64,000 nt of DNA from the NCBI RefSeq assembly GCF_028294535.1, contig NZ_JAQBIE010000017.1, forward strand, positions 32,638 through 96,637, in the 5' to 3' direction. Position numbers and translations under genes: made by a program. Below the pieces are notes generated by a model, which had not been told where the DNA came from, did not search any database, and worked only from the letters and a program-made list of their open reading frames with translations. Positions 10,054 through 19,482 of the stretch are shown piece by piece. This stretch comes from Paracoccus onchidii. Its GTDB lineage: Bacteria; Pseudomonadota; Alphaproteobacteria; Rhodobacterales; Rhodobacteraceae. Position 1 is the stretch's first letter. Each line of letters opens with the position of its first letter.

Positions 10054-10788
10054 ATGACCGAACAATCGGGCCCCGCGCCCACCCAGTATAACCGGGTTAT
10101 GCTCAAGATTTCGGGCGAAGCACTGATGGGCGATCAGGGATTTGGGCTGCATCCCCCGACCGTGTCGCGAATCGCCAACGAGGTGGACACCGTCGCCAAG
10201 ATGGGCGTCGAGGTGTGCATGGTGATCGGCGGGGGCAATATCTTTCGCGGCCTGCAGGGCAGCGCGCAAGGTATGGAACGCACCACCGCCGATTACATGG
10301 GTATGCTGGCCACGGTGATGAATGCGCTGGCCATGCAATCCGCGCTTGAGGCGATGGGTCATCATTGCCGGGTGATCAGCGCAATCCGCATGGATGAAGT
10401 CTGCGAACCTTATATTCGCCGCCGTGCGATCCGGCATCTTGAAAAGAAACGGATCGTCATATTCGCAGCCGGGACCGGGAACCCCTATTTCACGACCGAC
10501 ACGGCTGCCACGCTGCGGGCGAATGAAATGAACTGCGAAGCGATCTTCAAAGGGACAAAGGTTGACGGGGTGTATGACAAGGACCCGGCCAAATTCCCCG
10601 ATGCCAAGCGGTATGGCGATGTCAGCTATGACGAAGTCTTGCAGAAACATCTGGGCGTCATGGATGCTTCGGCGATTGCCCTGGCGCGTGACAATCGCTT
10701 GCCCATTGTTGTGTTCTCGCTGGACGAGCCGGGTGGGTTCCGTTCGATCCTCGAAGGGCGGGGTACCTACACGCGCGTGCATGTGTGA
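10054..10788 (+). CDS. pyrH: PyrH, UMP kinase
   Basis: 244 residues, amino-acid-kinase fold: [46 protein letters not shown] and [10 protein letters not shown]. It phosphorylates UMP to UDP and, in bacteria, is a hexamer controlled by GTP and UTP. AAGGA lies about 11 bases before the chosen ATG. First gene of a long plus-strand run; a sodium channel gene separates it from its usual neighbour frr. rpsB and tsf, common upstream partners, are absent here. Confidence 0.95.
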   Translation: MTEQSGPAPTQYNRVMLKISGEALMGDQGFGLHPPTVSRIANEVDTVAKMGVEVCMVIGGGNIFRGLQGSAQGMERTTADYMGMLATVMNALAMQSALEAMGHHCRVISAIRMDEVCEPYIRRRAIRHLEKKRIVIFAAGTGNPYFTTDTAATLRANEMNCEAIFKGTKVDGVYDKDPAKFPDAKRYGDVSYDEVLQKHLGVMDASAIALARDNRLPIVVFSLDEPGGFRSILEGRGTYTRVHV

Positions 10789-10797
10789 CGGTCTGAC

Positions 10798-11619
10798 ATG
10801 ACAACGCTGCGCGCCAGCATCGACCGGGGTGTTCACAGCCCGGTCGTTCAGCATTTCATCACTGCGGTCATCATCTTCAACGCGCTGATTCTGGGGCTGG
10901 AAACCTCGGAACATGTGATGCAGCGGTTCGGCCCGCTGATCCTGTTCCTCGATTCCCTTTGTCTGGCGATTTTCGTGGTCGAACTGGCGTGCAAATTGTT
11001 CGCGCGCGGCCTGCGGTTTTTCCGCGATGGTTGGAATATCTTCGACTTCGTGATCATCGCGGTCGCATTGATGCCGGCCACGCAGGGCCTGTCGGTGTTG
11101 CGCGCCTTGCGGATCCTGCGCTTGTTGCGCATCGTATCGGTCACGCCAAGGCTGCGCCGCGTTGTCGAAGGGTTTCTGGACGCCTTGCCCGGCATGGCCA
11201 GCGTCTTTCTGCTGATGGGGATCATCTTCTATATCGCGGCTGTTATCGCGACGAAGATGTTCGGCCCCTCTTTCCCCGATTGGTTCGGCACATTGGGTGA
11301 ATCGGCCTATTCGCTGTTTCAGATCATGACATTGGAAAGCTGGTCGATGGGGATCGTGCGCCCGGTCATGGAAACCTATCCCAATGCCTGGTTGTTCTTT
11401 GTGCCCTTTATTCTGGTGACGACATTTGCCGTGATGAACCTGGTGGTCGGTCTGATCGTCAACTCGATGCAGGACGCGCATCACGAAGAGGAAACCGAGA
11501 ATACAGGCGTCTATCGGGACGAGGTTCTGGCCCGGCTGGAAAGCATCGAAAAACGTTTGTCCGGCATGGCGGCGCCCTCAGAACAATCGACGCAGACCGA
11601 CGACAGAACGCACAACTAG
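10798..11619 (+). CDS. voltage-gated sodium channel, BacNaV family
   Basis: 273 residues, one six-helix channel domain. The S4 sensor has arginines at every third position (R102, R105, R108, R111). The pore has the Na+ filter TLESW at 178-182 followed by SMGIVRPV, matching the NaVSp/NaVMs type. S6 (about 200-223) is followed by an acidic linker and a C-terminal coiled coil (about 240-262) that would hold the tetramer together. Bacterial NaV channels are homotetramers. It begins 9 bases after pyrH, so co-transcription is likely. Physiological role (motility, pH or Na+ homeostasis) is inference. Confidence 0.93.
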   Translation: MTTLRASIDRGVHSPVVQHFITAVIIFNALILGLETSEHVMQRFGPLILFLDSLCLAIFVVELACKLFARGLRFFRDGWNIFDFVIIAVALMPATQGLSVLRALRILRLLRIVSVTPRLRRVVEGFLDALPGMASVFLLMGIIFYIAAVIATKMFGPSFPDWFGTLGESAYSLFQIMTLESWSMGIVRPVMETYPNAWLFFVPFILVTTFAVMNLVVGLIVNSMQDAHHEEETENTGVYRDEVLARLESIEKRLSGMAAPSEQSTQTDDRTHN

Positions 11620-11754
11620 GCAGTCTTACCAAGTGGCAAATCCGGGACCTTTCGGATTGAAGGCATTCTACCGCCCATGGATCGGGCAAAGCCTTTGCCA
11701 ACACTGTGCATAATGGTTACAAGCAAACAAAATTCAATTCAGAGGCAGTCCGAA

Positions 11755-12318
11755 ATGGCAGAGGACATCGAAATCGACATTGACGATCTGGAACGGCGTA
11801 TGAAAGGCGCGATGGAAAGCCTGCGCCATGAATTCGCGTCGCTGCGGACCGGGCGCGCTTCGGCCTCGATGGTCGAACCGGTTCAGGTCGAGGCGTATGG
11901 CCAGATGACGCCGGTCAACCAGCTTGGCACCGTGAACGTGCCCGAGCCCCGGATGGTGACGATCAACATCTGGGACAAGTCGATGGTCGGCAAGGTTGAA
12001 AAGGCCATCCGCGAAAGCGGTCTGGGCATCAACCCGCAGACCAATGGGACGATCATCATGCTGCCCATCCCCGAACTGAACGAGGAACGCCGCAAGGAAC
12101 TGACAAAGGTTGCCGCGCAATACGCCGAAAGCGCCCGCGTCGCGATCCGGAATGTGCGTCGCGACGGGATGGATCAGGTCAAGAAGGGCAAGGCCAACGG
12201 CATGCCGGAAGACGATCAGAAATTCTGGGAAGGTGCCGTTCAGGAACTGACCGACAAGATGATCGGGCATGTCGACGAATCGCTCGAGGCCAAGCAGGCC
12301 GAGATCATGCAGGTCTGA
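11755..12318 (+). CDS. frr: Frr, ribosome recycling factor
   Basis: 187 residues, the standard size. Recognisable segments are [50 protein letters not shown] and [16 protein letters not shown]. With EF-G it splits post-termination ribosomes. I chose the ATG at 11755 because it gives the family N-terminus and has GAGG upstream; an in-frame ATG at 11677 would add 26 unrelated residues. The 135 bases upstream leave room for its own promoter, which I could not place. Confidence 0.95.
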   Translation: MAEDIEIDIDDLERRMKGAMESLRHEFASLRTGRASASMVEPVQVEAYGQMTPVNQLGTVNVPEPRMVTINIWDKSMVGKVEKAIRESGLGINPQTNGTIIMLPIPELNEERRKELTKVAAQYAESARVAIRNVRRDGMDQVKKGKANGMPEDDQKFWEGAVQELTDKMIGHVDESLEAKQAEIMQV

Positions 12319-12325
12319 GGGCAAC

Positions 12326-13057
12326 ATGGCCGCCGAAACCGCACAAAGTCTTGCTTCCGGGGGCAGCTCGGCGCCCCGACATGTCGCCATCATCATGGAT
12401 GGCAATGGCCGTTGGGCGGTCGAACGCGGCTGGCCGCGCCTTGTCGGTCATCGTCGTGGCGCGGAACGGGTCAAGCAGATCGTTCGCGCCTGCCCGGATC
12501 TGGGCGTGAACTGGTTGACGGTCTATGCGTTCTCGACCGAAAACTGGAAGAGGTCGACCGAAGAGGTGCTTGGCCTGATGAAGATCTTCAGGCGGTATAT
12601 CGAGCGCGAGGCCGAAGGCATGTCCGGCGAAGGCGTTCGCATGCGCTTTATTGGTGGTCGCGAACGTCTGGATCCGAAATTGCAGGCATTGATGACTGCG
12701 ATCGAGGCTCGGACGGCAGGCAACACCCGCCTGAACCTGACGGTTGCAATCAATTATGGCGGTCGTGATGAACTGGCCCGCGCGGCAGCACGTCTGGCAC
12801 AAAAGGTCGCGCGCGGCGAGATCGCCGCGCCCGGCGAGGCCGATCTCGAAGCTTGCCTGGATACAGCCGGACATCCCGATCCCGATCTGGTGATCCGGAC
12901 ATCGGGTGAAACCCGGACTTCGAATTTCCTGCCCTGGCAGGCGGCCTATGCCGAATATGAATTCACGCCGACATTGTGGCCCGATTTCACACCGGAGCAT
13001 CTTGCGGCAATTCTTGACCGATATGGCCTGCGCGAGCGCCGCTTCGGGGGCGTATGA
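12326..13057 (+). CDS. uppS: UppS, undecaprenyl diphosphate synthase
   Basis: 243 residues, cis-prenyltransferase: HVAIIMDGNGRWA with the catalytic Asp, GHRRGAERVK, LTVYAFSTENWKR, NYGGRDEL and the C-terminal DLVIRTSGETRTSNFLPWQAAYAEY-type block (quoted as separate motifs RTSGE and FLPWQ). It builds the C55 lipid carrier for peptidoglycan and polysaccharide export. GAGGG precedes the ATG at 12326, which lies 7 bases after frr. Overlaps cdsA by ATGA. Confidence 0.95.
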   Translation: MAAETAQSLASGGSSAPRHVAIIMDGNGRWAVERGWPRLVGHRRGAERVKQIVRACPDLGVNWLTVYAFSTENWKRSTEEVLGLMKIFRRYIEREAEGMSGEGVRMRFIGGRERLDPKLQALMTAIEARTAGNTRLNLTVAINYGGRDELARAAARLAQKVARGEIAAPGEADLEACLDTAGHPDPDLVIRTSGETRTSNFLPWQAAYAEYEFTPTLWPDFTPEHLAAILDRYGLRERRFGGV

Positions 13058-13902
13058 GTGACAAGACCCCGATAGCCGGCCCGCCGGGCGCAACCGGAAA
13101 ATGGGCAGATTTGTCACGACGCATCGCCTCGACGGTGGTGCTTCTGGGGATCGGGGTTCTGCTTGCTGTGGCGACCGGGCTTTGGCTGCGGTTGGGCATG
13201 GCGATCATTTGCGCGATCACGTTCTGGGAACTGGCCAATATGACCGGCTGGCGCCATCCGCAAATGCATGCGGGGCCGTTCGGGTCATGGCGGCCGCTGG
13301 CGCTGGCTGCGATCGCAGGTGTCGCACAGCTTTGCGCGCTGGTTCTGTATCACCCGATGTCCTGGCTGTTCCTGTTGCTGCCGATCCTGGCAGGTTTGCC
13401 CGGCGCGGCGCGGCGTGATCGCGGAACCTATGCCATTTTCGGGGCGGCAATCCTGTTGGTTGCCTATGGTCTGGTGATTTTCCGCGAGGATTTCGGCCTT
13501 GCCTTCGTGTTATGGCTGATGGGTATCGTGATCGTTTCCGACACTGCCGGCTATTTCTTTGGCCGCATTCTGGGCGGCCCGAAATTCTGGCCATCGCTCA
13601 GCCCCAAGAAAACCTGGTCGGGTACGATTGCCGGTTGGGTTGGCGCCGGGCTTCTGGGGACGCTGCTTTGGCTGTCGGGGCATGGTGACTGGTCTTTGAT
13701 ATGGGTTTCGCCGATTGTCTGCTTTGCGGGGCAAATGGGTGATATCGCGGAAAGCTGGCTGAAACGCCGTGCGGGCGTCAAGGACAGTTCCAATCTGATC
13801 CCGGGCCATGGGGGTTTCATGGATCGGTTCGACGCCGTGACGGGCGCGGTTCTGGCAACCATGCTGATCGGGTTTGTCACGAACCTGCCCGCGGTGAATT
13901 GA
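13054..13902 (+). CDS. cdsA: CdsA, phosphatidate cytidylyltransferase
   Basis: 282 residues, multi-spanning inner-membrane protein. The C-terminal CDP-alcohol synthase signature is present: SDTAGYFFGRILGGPKFWPS, SPKKTWSG and KRRAGVKDSSNLIPGHGG followed by MDRFD. It converts phosphatidate and CTP to CDP-diacylglycerol, the precursor of all phospholipids. Starts in the uppS stop codon (ATGA) and is followed after 3 bases by dxr. Confidence 0.93.
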   Translation: MSDKTPIAGPPGATGKWADLSRRIASTVVLLGIGVLLAVATGLWLRLGMAIICAITFWELANMTGWRHPQMHAGPFGSWRPLALAAIAGVAQLCALVLYHPMSWLFLLLPILAGLPGAARRDRGTYAIFGAAILLVAYGLVIFREDFGLAFVLWLMGIVIVSDTAGYFFGRILGGPKFWPSLSPKKTWSGTIAGWVGAGLLGTLLWLSGHGDWSLIWVSPIVCFAGQMGDIAESWLKRRAGVKDSSNLIPGHGGFMDRFDAVTGAVLATMLIGFVTNLPAVN

Positions 13903-13905
13903 GAT

Positions 13906-15063
13906 ATGCGACGCATTTCCATCCTTGGCGCGACCGGCTCGGTCGGCAGCAGCGGGTATGACCTGATCCGTCGGGCAGGCGGTGCCGCTGCCTATGATGT
14001 TGTTGCGCTGACCGGGGGGCGCAATATCGCGCGTCTGGCGCGAATGGCACGCGAGTTGCGGGCAGAGATTGCCGTCACCGCGCATGAAGACCTGCTGCCG
14101 GATCTGCGGGACGCATTGAAAGGTTGTGATGTCGAGGCGGCTGCCGGGCGCGATGCTCTTGTAGAGGCCGCGGCCCGCCCAGCCGATTGGGTTCTGTCCG
14201 CGATCGTGGGATCCGCCGGATTGGCGCCGGGCTTGCAGGCATTGGAACAAGGCGCGACCCTTGCCTTGGCCAACAAGGAATCGCTTGTCTGTGCCGGGCC
14301 TTTGATTACTGGTGCAGCAGCAAGAGCAAAGACAAAAATCCTGCCGGTAGATTCCGAACATTCTGCAATTTTTCAAGCTCTTGGATCTGAAAACCTCGAT
14401 TCCGTCAAGGATATCACCATCACCGCTTCGGGCGGAGCCTTTCGTGATTGGCCCATCGAACGCCTGGCCGCGGCCACGGTGGCCGAGGCTTCGACCCACC
14501 CGAATTGGGCAATGGGGCAGCGCATCACCATTGATAGCGCATCCATGTTCAACAAGGCCATGGAAGTAATAGAAACCAAAGAATTTTTTGGTGTTCCTGC
14601 GCAAAAGATCAAAGTCGTGGTCCACCCGGAATCGATTATTCACGCCATTGTCAATCATATCGATGGCGGATCGATTGCACATATGGGGGCACCTGACATG
14701 CGCCACGCCATCGGTTACGCGCTCAATTGGCCGACACGCGCCGCGCTGCCGGTCGCGCCGCTTGATCTGGCCTTGACTGGAAGCCTGACATTCCGCGCCC
14801 CGGATGAAAATCGCTGGCCGGCACTGCGTCTCGCCCGCGAGGTGATGGCTGCGGGGGGCATGGCCGGCGCCGTATTCAATGCCGCGAAAGAACAGGCTCT
14901 GGATGATTTCATCGCGGGGCGGATCCGTTTTACCGAGATGGCACCACGGGTTGCCTTGGTGCTTGACAAGTTGAGCGCCCGGGACGGGTTCAGTGTGGAC
15001 CCCGATTCACTTGATACGGTTCTGTATTGGGACCGGTTGGCGCGACGCGAGGGCGCAGCATGA
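13906..15063 (+). CDS. dxr: Dxr, 1-deoxy-D-xylulose 5-phosphate reductoisomerase
   Basis: 385 residues. The NADPH-binding N-terminus ISILGATGSVGSS, ANKESLVCAG, LPVDSEHSAIFQ with the metal-binding Asp/Glu, ASGGAF and NKAMEVIE are visible. It makes 2-C-methyl-D-erythritol 4-phosphate, the first committed step of the non-mevalonate isoprenoid pathway, feeding the upstream uppS product. Overlaps rseP by ATGA. Confidence 0.95.
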   Translation: MRRISILGATGSVGSSGYDLIRRAGGAAAYDVVALTGGRNIARLARMARELRAEIAVTAHEDLLPDLRDALKGCDVEAAAGRDALVEAAARPADWVLSAIVGSAGLAPGLQALEQGATLALANKESLVCAGPLITGAAARAKTKILPVDSEHSAIFQALGSENLDSVKDITITASGGAFRDWPIERLAAATVAEASTHPNWAMGQRITIDSASMFNKAMEVIETKEFFGVPAQKIKVVVHPESIIHAIVNHIDGGSIAHMGAPDMRHAIGYALNWPTRAALPVAPLDLALTGSLTFRAPDENRWPALRLAREVMAAGGMAGAVFNAAKEQALDDFIAGRIRFTEMAPRVALVLDKLSARDGFSVDPDSLDTVLYWDRLARREGAA

Positions 15064-16391
15064 CAGACATCATTCCCCAGTTTGGCGGCACGATCTGGAC
15101 GTTGGCCAGTTTTGTCGTGGCCCTGGCCGTTATTGTGACAGTGCATGAATACGGGCACTACATAATCGGCCGCATCTCGGGAATACGCGCCGAGGTGTTT
15201 TCCGTCGGGTTCGGACCGCGCCTGTTCTCGCGGCGTGATCGGCGCGGAACTGTCTGGCAGGTCGCGGCGGTTCCGCTGGGTGGCTATGTCCGTTTTCTGG
15301 GCGATTCCAATGCCGCAAGTGCCGGAACCGGGCAGGCGGTCGACCCGGCGTTTCGTCGCCAGACATTGACCGGGGCACCGCTATGGGCGCGTTTTGCAAC
15401 GCTATTGGCAGGGCCCGTGTTCAATTTTGTTCTGTCGATCCTCATCTTTGGCGGTTTCGCTCTGTTTCAAGGATTGCCGACACAGGATGTCAGGGTCGGT
15501 GAAATTGCCCCTGCACCCCCGGGTGTTGTGAATGAACTTCAATCCGGCGATGAAATTCTGGCGATTGACAGCATGAATGTGACGAACTGGTCCGATATCG
15601 GTCGTATCGCCGCTGAACTTGCCCCTACCGATCGGTTCGACTGGACGCTGCGCCGCGATGGTGAGGTGATGACGGTTCAGGGACCGGATCCTGTTCCCCC
15701 ACGCATTACCGGTGTTGCACCGCGCAGTGCTGCTGCCGATGCGGGGTTGATGGCCGGTGATGTGGTCCTGGCGATCGCCGGCACGCCGATCTCGCGATTT
15801 TCACAGATGCGCAGCAGTGTCGAAGCCGCGCAAGGTCAGCCATTGCTGCTATCTGTGTGGCGTCCCGGGCAGGGTGTCGCCGAATACACGCTTGTTCCAA
15901 AAGAACAGGATCTTCCCAGTGCCGAAGGCGGGTACGAGCGGCGCTGGCTGATCGGGGTCACCGGCGGTGAGGGCTATTTCGCACCCGCAACGCGGCGCGC
16001 AGGTCTGGCGGAATCCGCCTGGTTGGGGGTGATACAGACCTGGGGGATTATCACATCGTCGCTTGCAGGAATGTGGGCGATGATTTCCGGACAGATCGGA
16101 AGCTGCAATCTTGGCGGGGCGATCAGCATCGCGGAAAGCACGGGGCAGGCGGCCAGCGCGGGTGGTGCCAGCTTCCTGTGGTGGATAGCGGTTCTTTCCG
16201 CAGCCATCGGTTTCCTGAACCTGTTGCCCATTCCCGTTCTGGATGGCGGGCATCTGATGTTCTATCTTTACGAGGCGGTTACCGGGCGACCGCCATCCGA
16301 CCGGGCACTGAACCTGCTGACGGCGATCGGGATGGCGGCAGTGCTGAGCCTGATGATTTTTGGCCTCACGAACGATCTTTTCTGCCCATAG
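15060..16391 (+). CDS. rseP: RseP, site-2 intramembrane zinc metalloprotease
   Basis: 443 residues. The active-site HEYGH is at residues 29-33 inside the first membrane helix. A periplasmic PDZ region (about 115-300; GVVNELQSGDEILAID, DAGLMAGDVVLAIAG) is followed by the second motif NLLPIPVLDGGHL in a late helix. It cleaves membrane-spanning anti-sigma factors or leftover signal peptides. The start within the dxr stop (ATGA) was chosen over an upstream in-frame ATG lying inside dxr. Confidence 0.93.
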   Translation: MTDIIPQFGGTIWTLASFVVALAVIVTVHEYGHYIIGRISGIRAEVFSVGFGPRLFSRRDRRGTVWQVAAVPLGGYVRFLGDSNAASAGTGQAVDPAFRRQTLTGAPLWARFATLLAGPVFNFVLSILIFGGFALFQGLPTQDVRVGEIAPAPPGVVNELQSGDEILAIDSMNVTNWSDIGRIAAELAPTDRFDWTLRRDGEVMTVQGPDPVPPRITGVAPRSAAADAGLMAGDVVLAIAGTPISRFSQMRSSVEAAQGQPLLLSVWRPGQGVAEYTLVPKEQDLPSAEGGYERRWLIGVTGGEGYFAPATRRAGLAESAWLGVIQTWGIITSSLAGMWAMISGQIGSCNLGGAISIAESTGQAASAGGASFLWWIAVLSAAIGFLNLLPIPVLDGGHLMFYLYEAVTGRPPSDRALNLLTAIGMAAVLSLMIFGLTNDLFCP

Positions 16392-16492
16392 GGTGCGATG
16401 TGCTTTTGACAGCAACGTCTGTTTGAGGCACAAGCTAGGACCAAAAGAAGGTGCCGGCAGCGCACCAAAGCAGGCTTGAAAGAGGGGCAGCG

Positions 16493-18796
16493 ATGACACG
16501 GAAACTGGGCAAGGGCGCGGTTGCGCTTATGACGGCTCTGACCATTTCGGTGCCGGCGACACTGTTGATACCGCAACTGGCTTCGGCATATGTGTTCAAC
16601 GACGTCCGGATCGAAGGATCGCAACGGGTCGAGCCGGCCACGATCCTGTCTTATGCAAATATCGCGCGCGGGCAGGATGTTTCGGCGGGCGAGTTGAACG
16701 ATGCCCTGCAGCGCCTGCAAGGGTCGGGCCTGTTTGAAACAGTCGAAATTCAACCCCAAGGCGGGGTGCTGGTCATCAAGGTCAGCGAATATCCCACGAT
16801 CAACCAGATCAGCTTTGAGGGCAATCGCCGCATCAAGGATGACCAGCTTGCCGAAATCGTGCAAAGCCAGTCTCGGCGCGTCTATCAGCCGTCGCAGGCC
16901 ATTGCCGATGCCTCGAATATCGCGCAGGCCTATTCCAGCGAGGGGCGGCTTGCCGCGCGGGTCGACCCCAAGATCATTCGTCGCAGCGGCAATCGTGTTG
17001 ACCTGGTCTTCGAGATCCGTGAAGGCGATCTGACCGAGATCGAACGTATCAGCTTTACCGGCAACCGCGCCTTTAGTGATCGTCGCTTGCGGCAGGTGCT
17101 AGAGACCAAGCAGGCCGGCATCTTGCGGACCTTCATTCGCGCGGACACCTTTGCGCCCGAACGGATTCCGCTGGATCAGCAATTGCTGACGGATTTCTAT
17201 CGGTCGCGGGGCTATGCCGATTTCCGCGTTCAGGCGGTTGCGCCCGAACTGGCGCGAGAGCGCGATGCGTTCTACATCACCTTCAACATCCAGGAAGGTC
17301 CGCGCTATCGTTTTGGCAACGTGGATGTGATTTCCGAGATTCCCGGCGTCGATGCAACCGCTTTCGCGCGGCAGAACCGCGTTGATCGTGGCGATGTTTA
17401 CAACCCGGCCGCCATCGACAATACCATTCTGCGCATGGAGACGGTGGCGATCCAGCAGGGGCTGGATTTCGTGAGTATCGAACCGCGGATCACGCGCAAC
17501 CCGTCTTCGCAAACGCTGAACCTGACCTTTGCGTTGACACGTGGGCCGCGCATCTTTGTTGAGCGTATCGACATCGAAGGTAACACGACGACACTGGACG
17601 AGGTGATCCGCCGTCAGTTCACCACCGTCGAAGGCGATCCCTTCAATCCGCGCGAAATCCGCAATGCGGCCGAACGTATCCGCGCCCTTGGATATTTCGC
17701 GGACGCCCAGGTCGAAAGCCGTCAGGGCAGCAGCCAGGAACAGGTTATCGTTGACGTCAATGTCGAAGAACAACCGACGGGTTCGCTGTCCTTTGGTGCC
17801 TCTTACGGTGTCAGCACGGGTGTCGGCCTGAACGTCTCGCTGAATGAAACGAATTTTCTGGGACGCGGCCAGACGGTTGGCGTTACGCTGTCGACCGCCG
17901 AGGGCGACAAGGAAGGTTCGTTCAATTTCGTCGAGCCCTATTTTCTGGGCCGCGATCTGCGCTTCAAGTTCAATACCTGGTATAGCGAAACCGAAGATTG
18001 GAACGCAGATTACGATACCCGTTCGATGGGCTTCAGCCCCGCGATCGAGTTTCCGATTTCGCCCAACGGACGGCTGGAACTGCGCTATCGTCTTTCCAAG
18101 GACCGCCTGAGCAATATCAACGAAGACAGCTCGGCCATCCTGCAACGCGAAGAAGGCGAACGGCTTAGCTCGGCGCTGGGGTATTCCTATAGCTGGGACA
18201 CGCGCAATACCGGGCTTGATCCGCTGACCTCTTACAAGTTCCGCTTTTCGCAGGACATTGCAGGGGCCGGAGGGGATGTCAAAAGCATCACAACCTCAGC
18301 GATTGCCGGTTTCGAATCGAATGCCTGGCGTGATGACGTGACCTTCCGCGGCGAAATCGAGGGCGGTGGCGTTCATGCCTATGGCGATTACGAAACCTGG
18401 ATCCTCGATCGGTTCCGCGCAGGCACACGTGTTCGCGGTTTCGAGCCCAATGGCATCGGCCCGCGGGATCTGGCCTCGGTCAATGAAGACGGGCTGGGCG
18501 GCAAGTATTTCTGGGCGGCACGTGCCGAAGCACAGTTCCCTGTTGGCCTGCCGGAAGAATACGGCATTACCGGCGGTCTGTTCGCGGATATCGGTTCGAT
18601 CTGGGGGCTGGACGACACGTCTGGCACCAATGGCGAAATCGTTGATGACGACATGCATGTCCGTGCCGCCGTCGGGGCCTCGATTTTCTGGACCACGCCT
18701 ATCGGTCCGCTTCGTTTCAACTTCTCGAAGGCGATCCAGAAGGAAGATTACGACGAAGAGCAGAATTTCGACCTGACGATTTCGACCCAGTTCTGA
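16493..18796 (+). CDS. bamA: BamA, outer-membrane protein assembly factor
   Basis: 767 residues: a signal peptide ending near LASAYVF, five POTRA repeats (about 30-350; repeated pattern IxxIxFEGNRRI...) and a C-terminal 16-strand Omp85 barrel containing TRVRGFEPNGIGPRD (the VRGF motif on loop 6) and a terminal Phe. Core of the BAM machine that inserts beta-barrels. AGAGGGG sits upstream of the ATG at 16493. Its stop overlaps the ompH start (TGATG). Confidence 0.96.
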   Translation: MTRKLGKGAVALMTALTISVPATLLIPQLASAYVFNDVRIEGSQRVEPATILSYANIARGQDVSAGELNDALQRLQGSGLFETVEIQPQGGVLVIKVSEYPTINQISFEGNRRIKDDQLAEIVQSQSRRVYQPSQAIADASNIAQAYSSEGRLAARVDPKIIRRSGNRVDLVFEIREGDLTEIERISFTGNRAFSDRRLRQVLETKQAGILRTFIRADTFAPERIPLDQQLLTDFYRSRGYADFRVQAVAPELARERDAFYITFNIQEGPRYRFGNVDVISEIPGVDATAFARQNRVDRGDVYNPAAIDNTILRMETVAIQQGLDFVSIEPRITRNPSSQTLNLTFALTRGPRIFVERIDIEGNTTTLDEVIRRQFTTVEGDPFNPREIRNAAERIRALGYFADAQVESRQGSSQEQVIVDVNVEEQPTGSLSFGASYGVSTGVGLNVSLNETNFLGRGQTVGVTLSTAEGDKEGSFNFVEPYFLGRDLRFKFNTWYSETEDWNADYDTRSMGFSPAIEFPISPNGRLELRYRLSKDRLSNINEDSSAILQREEGERLSSALGYSYSWDTRNTGLDPLTSYKFRFSQDIAGAGGDVKSITTSAIAGFESNAWRDDVTFRGEIEGGGVHAYGDYETWILDRFRAGTRVRGFEPNGIGPRDLASVNEDGLGGKYFWAARAEAQFPVGLPEEYGITGGLFADIGSIWGLDDTSGTNGEIVDDDMHVRAAVGASIFWTTPIGPLRFNFSKAIQKEDYDEEQNFDLTISTQF

Positions 18797-19482
18797 TGCG
18801 TTTCGGGGCGATATGCCTGGGATTGGTGGCCTGCCTGTTTGCGGGCATGTCACCGGTCTACGCCCAGCAGGTCGAAACCTCGCCTGTGCCGGAACTGACG
18901 GATCAGCCGTCGCAACCCTCGGTGCGTCGTGATGGGGACCGGGCGCTTCCCACAAGAACCATCCAATCCGAGGGGCAAAGCCTTGTTGATGCGCCGATCC
19001 TGACCGTCGATCAGGAAAGGCTGTTCGATGAATCCGATTGGGGGCAACGCGCCCTGCGTGAGCTGGAACAACGCGGTGGTGAAATTGCGCAGGAAAATGA
19101 TCGTCTTGCGACGCAGCTTTCCAACGAAGAGGCCCAGCTGACGCAACAACGCAGCGTGTTGGAGCCCGCCGAATTTCGAAAGCTGGCCGAGGCATTTGAT
19201 AGCCGCGCAACCACGATCCGGCGCGAACGTGCACAGATGGTCCAGAAATTGAATGCCGAGGCAGAGGCCGATCGCAACGCCTTTTTTCAGGCGGCGCTTC
19301 CGGTGATGGGTGAGGTCATGCAGGAACGTGGGGCCACCGCGGTTCTGGACCGTCGGACCGTTTTTGTGTCACTGGATGCGATCGACATCACGTCGGATTT
19401 GATCGAAAGGTTGAACCAGCGGATCGGGGACGGAACCGAAGACGACACGGCTCCGCCCGTTTCGTCGTCAGACGATAACTGA
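18796..19482 (+). CDS. OmpH/Skp family periplasmic chaperone
   Basis: 228 residues: signal peptide ending PVYAQQ, a Pro/Thr-rich linker, then a long helical region (about 75-200) with the Skp pattern LSNEEAQLTQQRSVL and an ADRNAFFQAALPVMGEVMQERGA-type core (quoted as ADRNAFF and MGEVMQERGA). Skp trimers hold unfolded outer-membrane proteins for BamA, matching the one-base overlap with bamA. The gene ends exactly where the convergent nucleoside hydrolase ends; fabZ-lpxA, which often follow in this order, are missing here. Confidence 0.88.
   Translation: MRFGAICLGLVACLFAGMSPVYAQQVETSPVPELTDQPSQPSVRRDGDRALPTRTIQSEGQSLVDAPILTVDQERLFDESDWGQRALRELEQRGGEIAQENDRLATQLSNEEAQLTQQRSVLEPAEFRKLAEAFDSRATTIRRERAQMVQKLNAEAEADRNAFFQAALPVMGEVMQERGATAVLDRRTVFVSLDAIDITSDLIERLNQRIGDGTEDDTAPPVSSSDDN

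Noticed and set aside
17099..18145. Minus-strand frame (348 codons) antisense to bamA
   Set aside because: Shadow of a well-supported BamA barrel; composition not protein-like.
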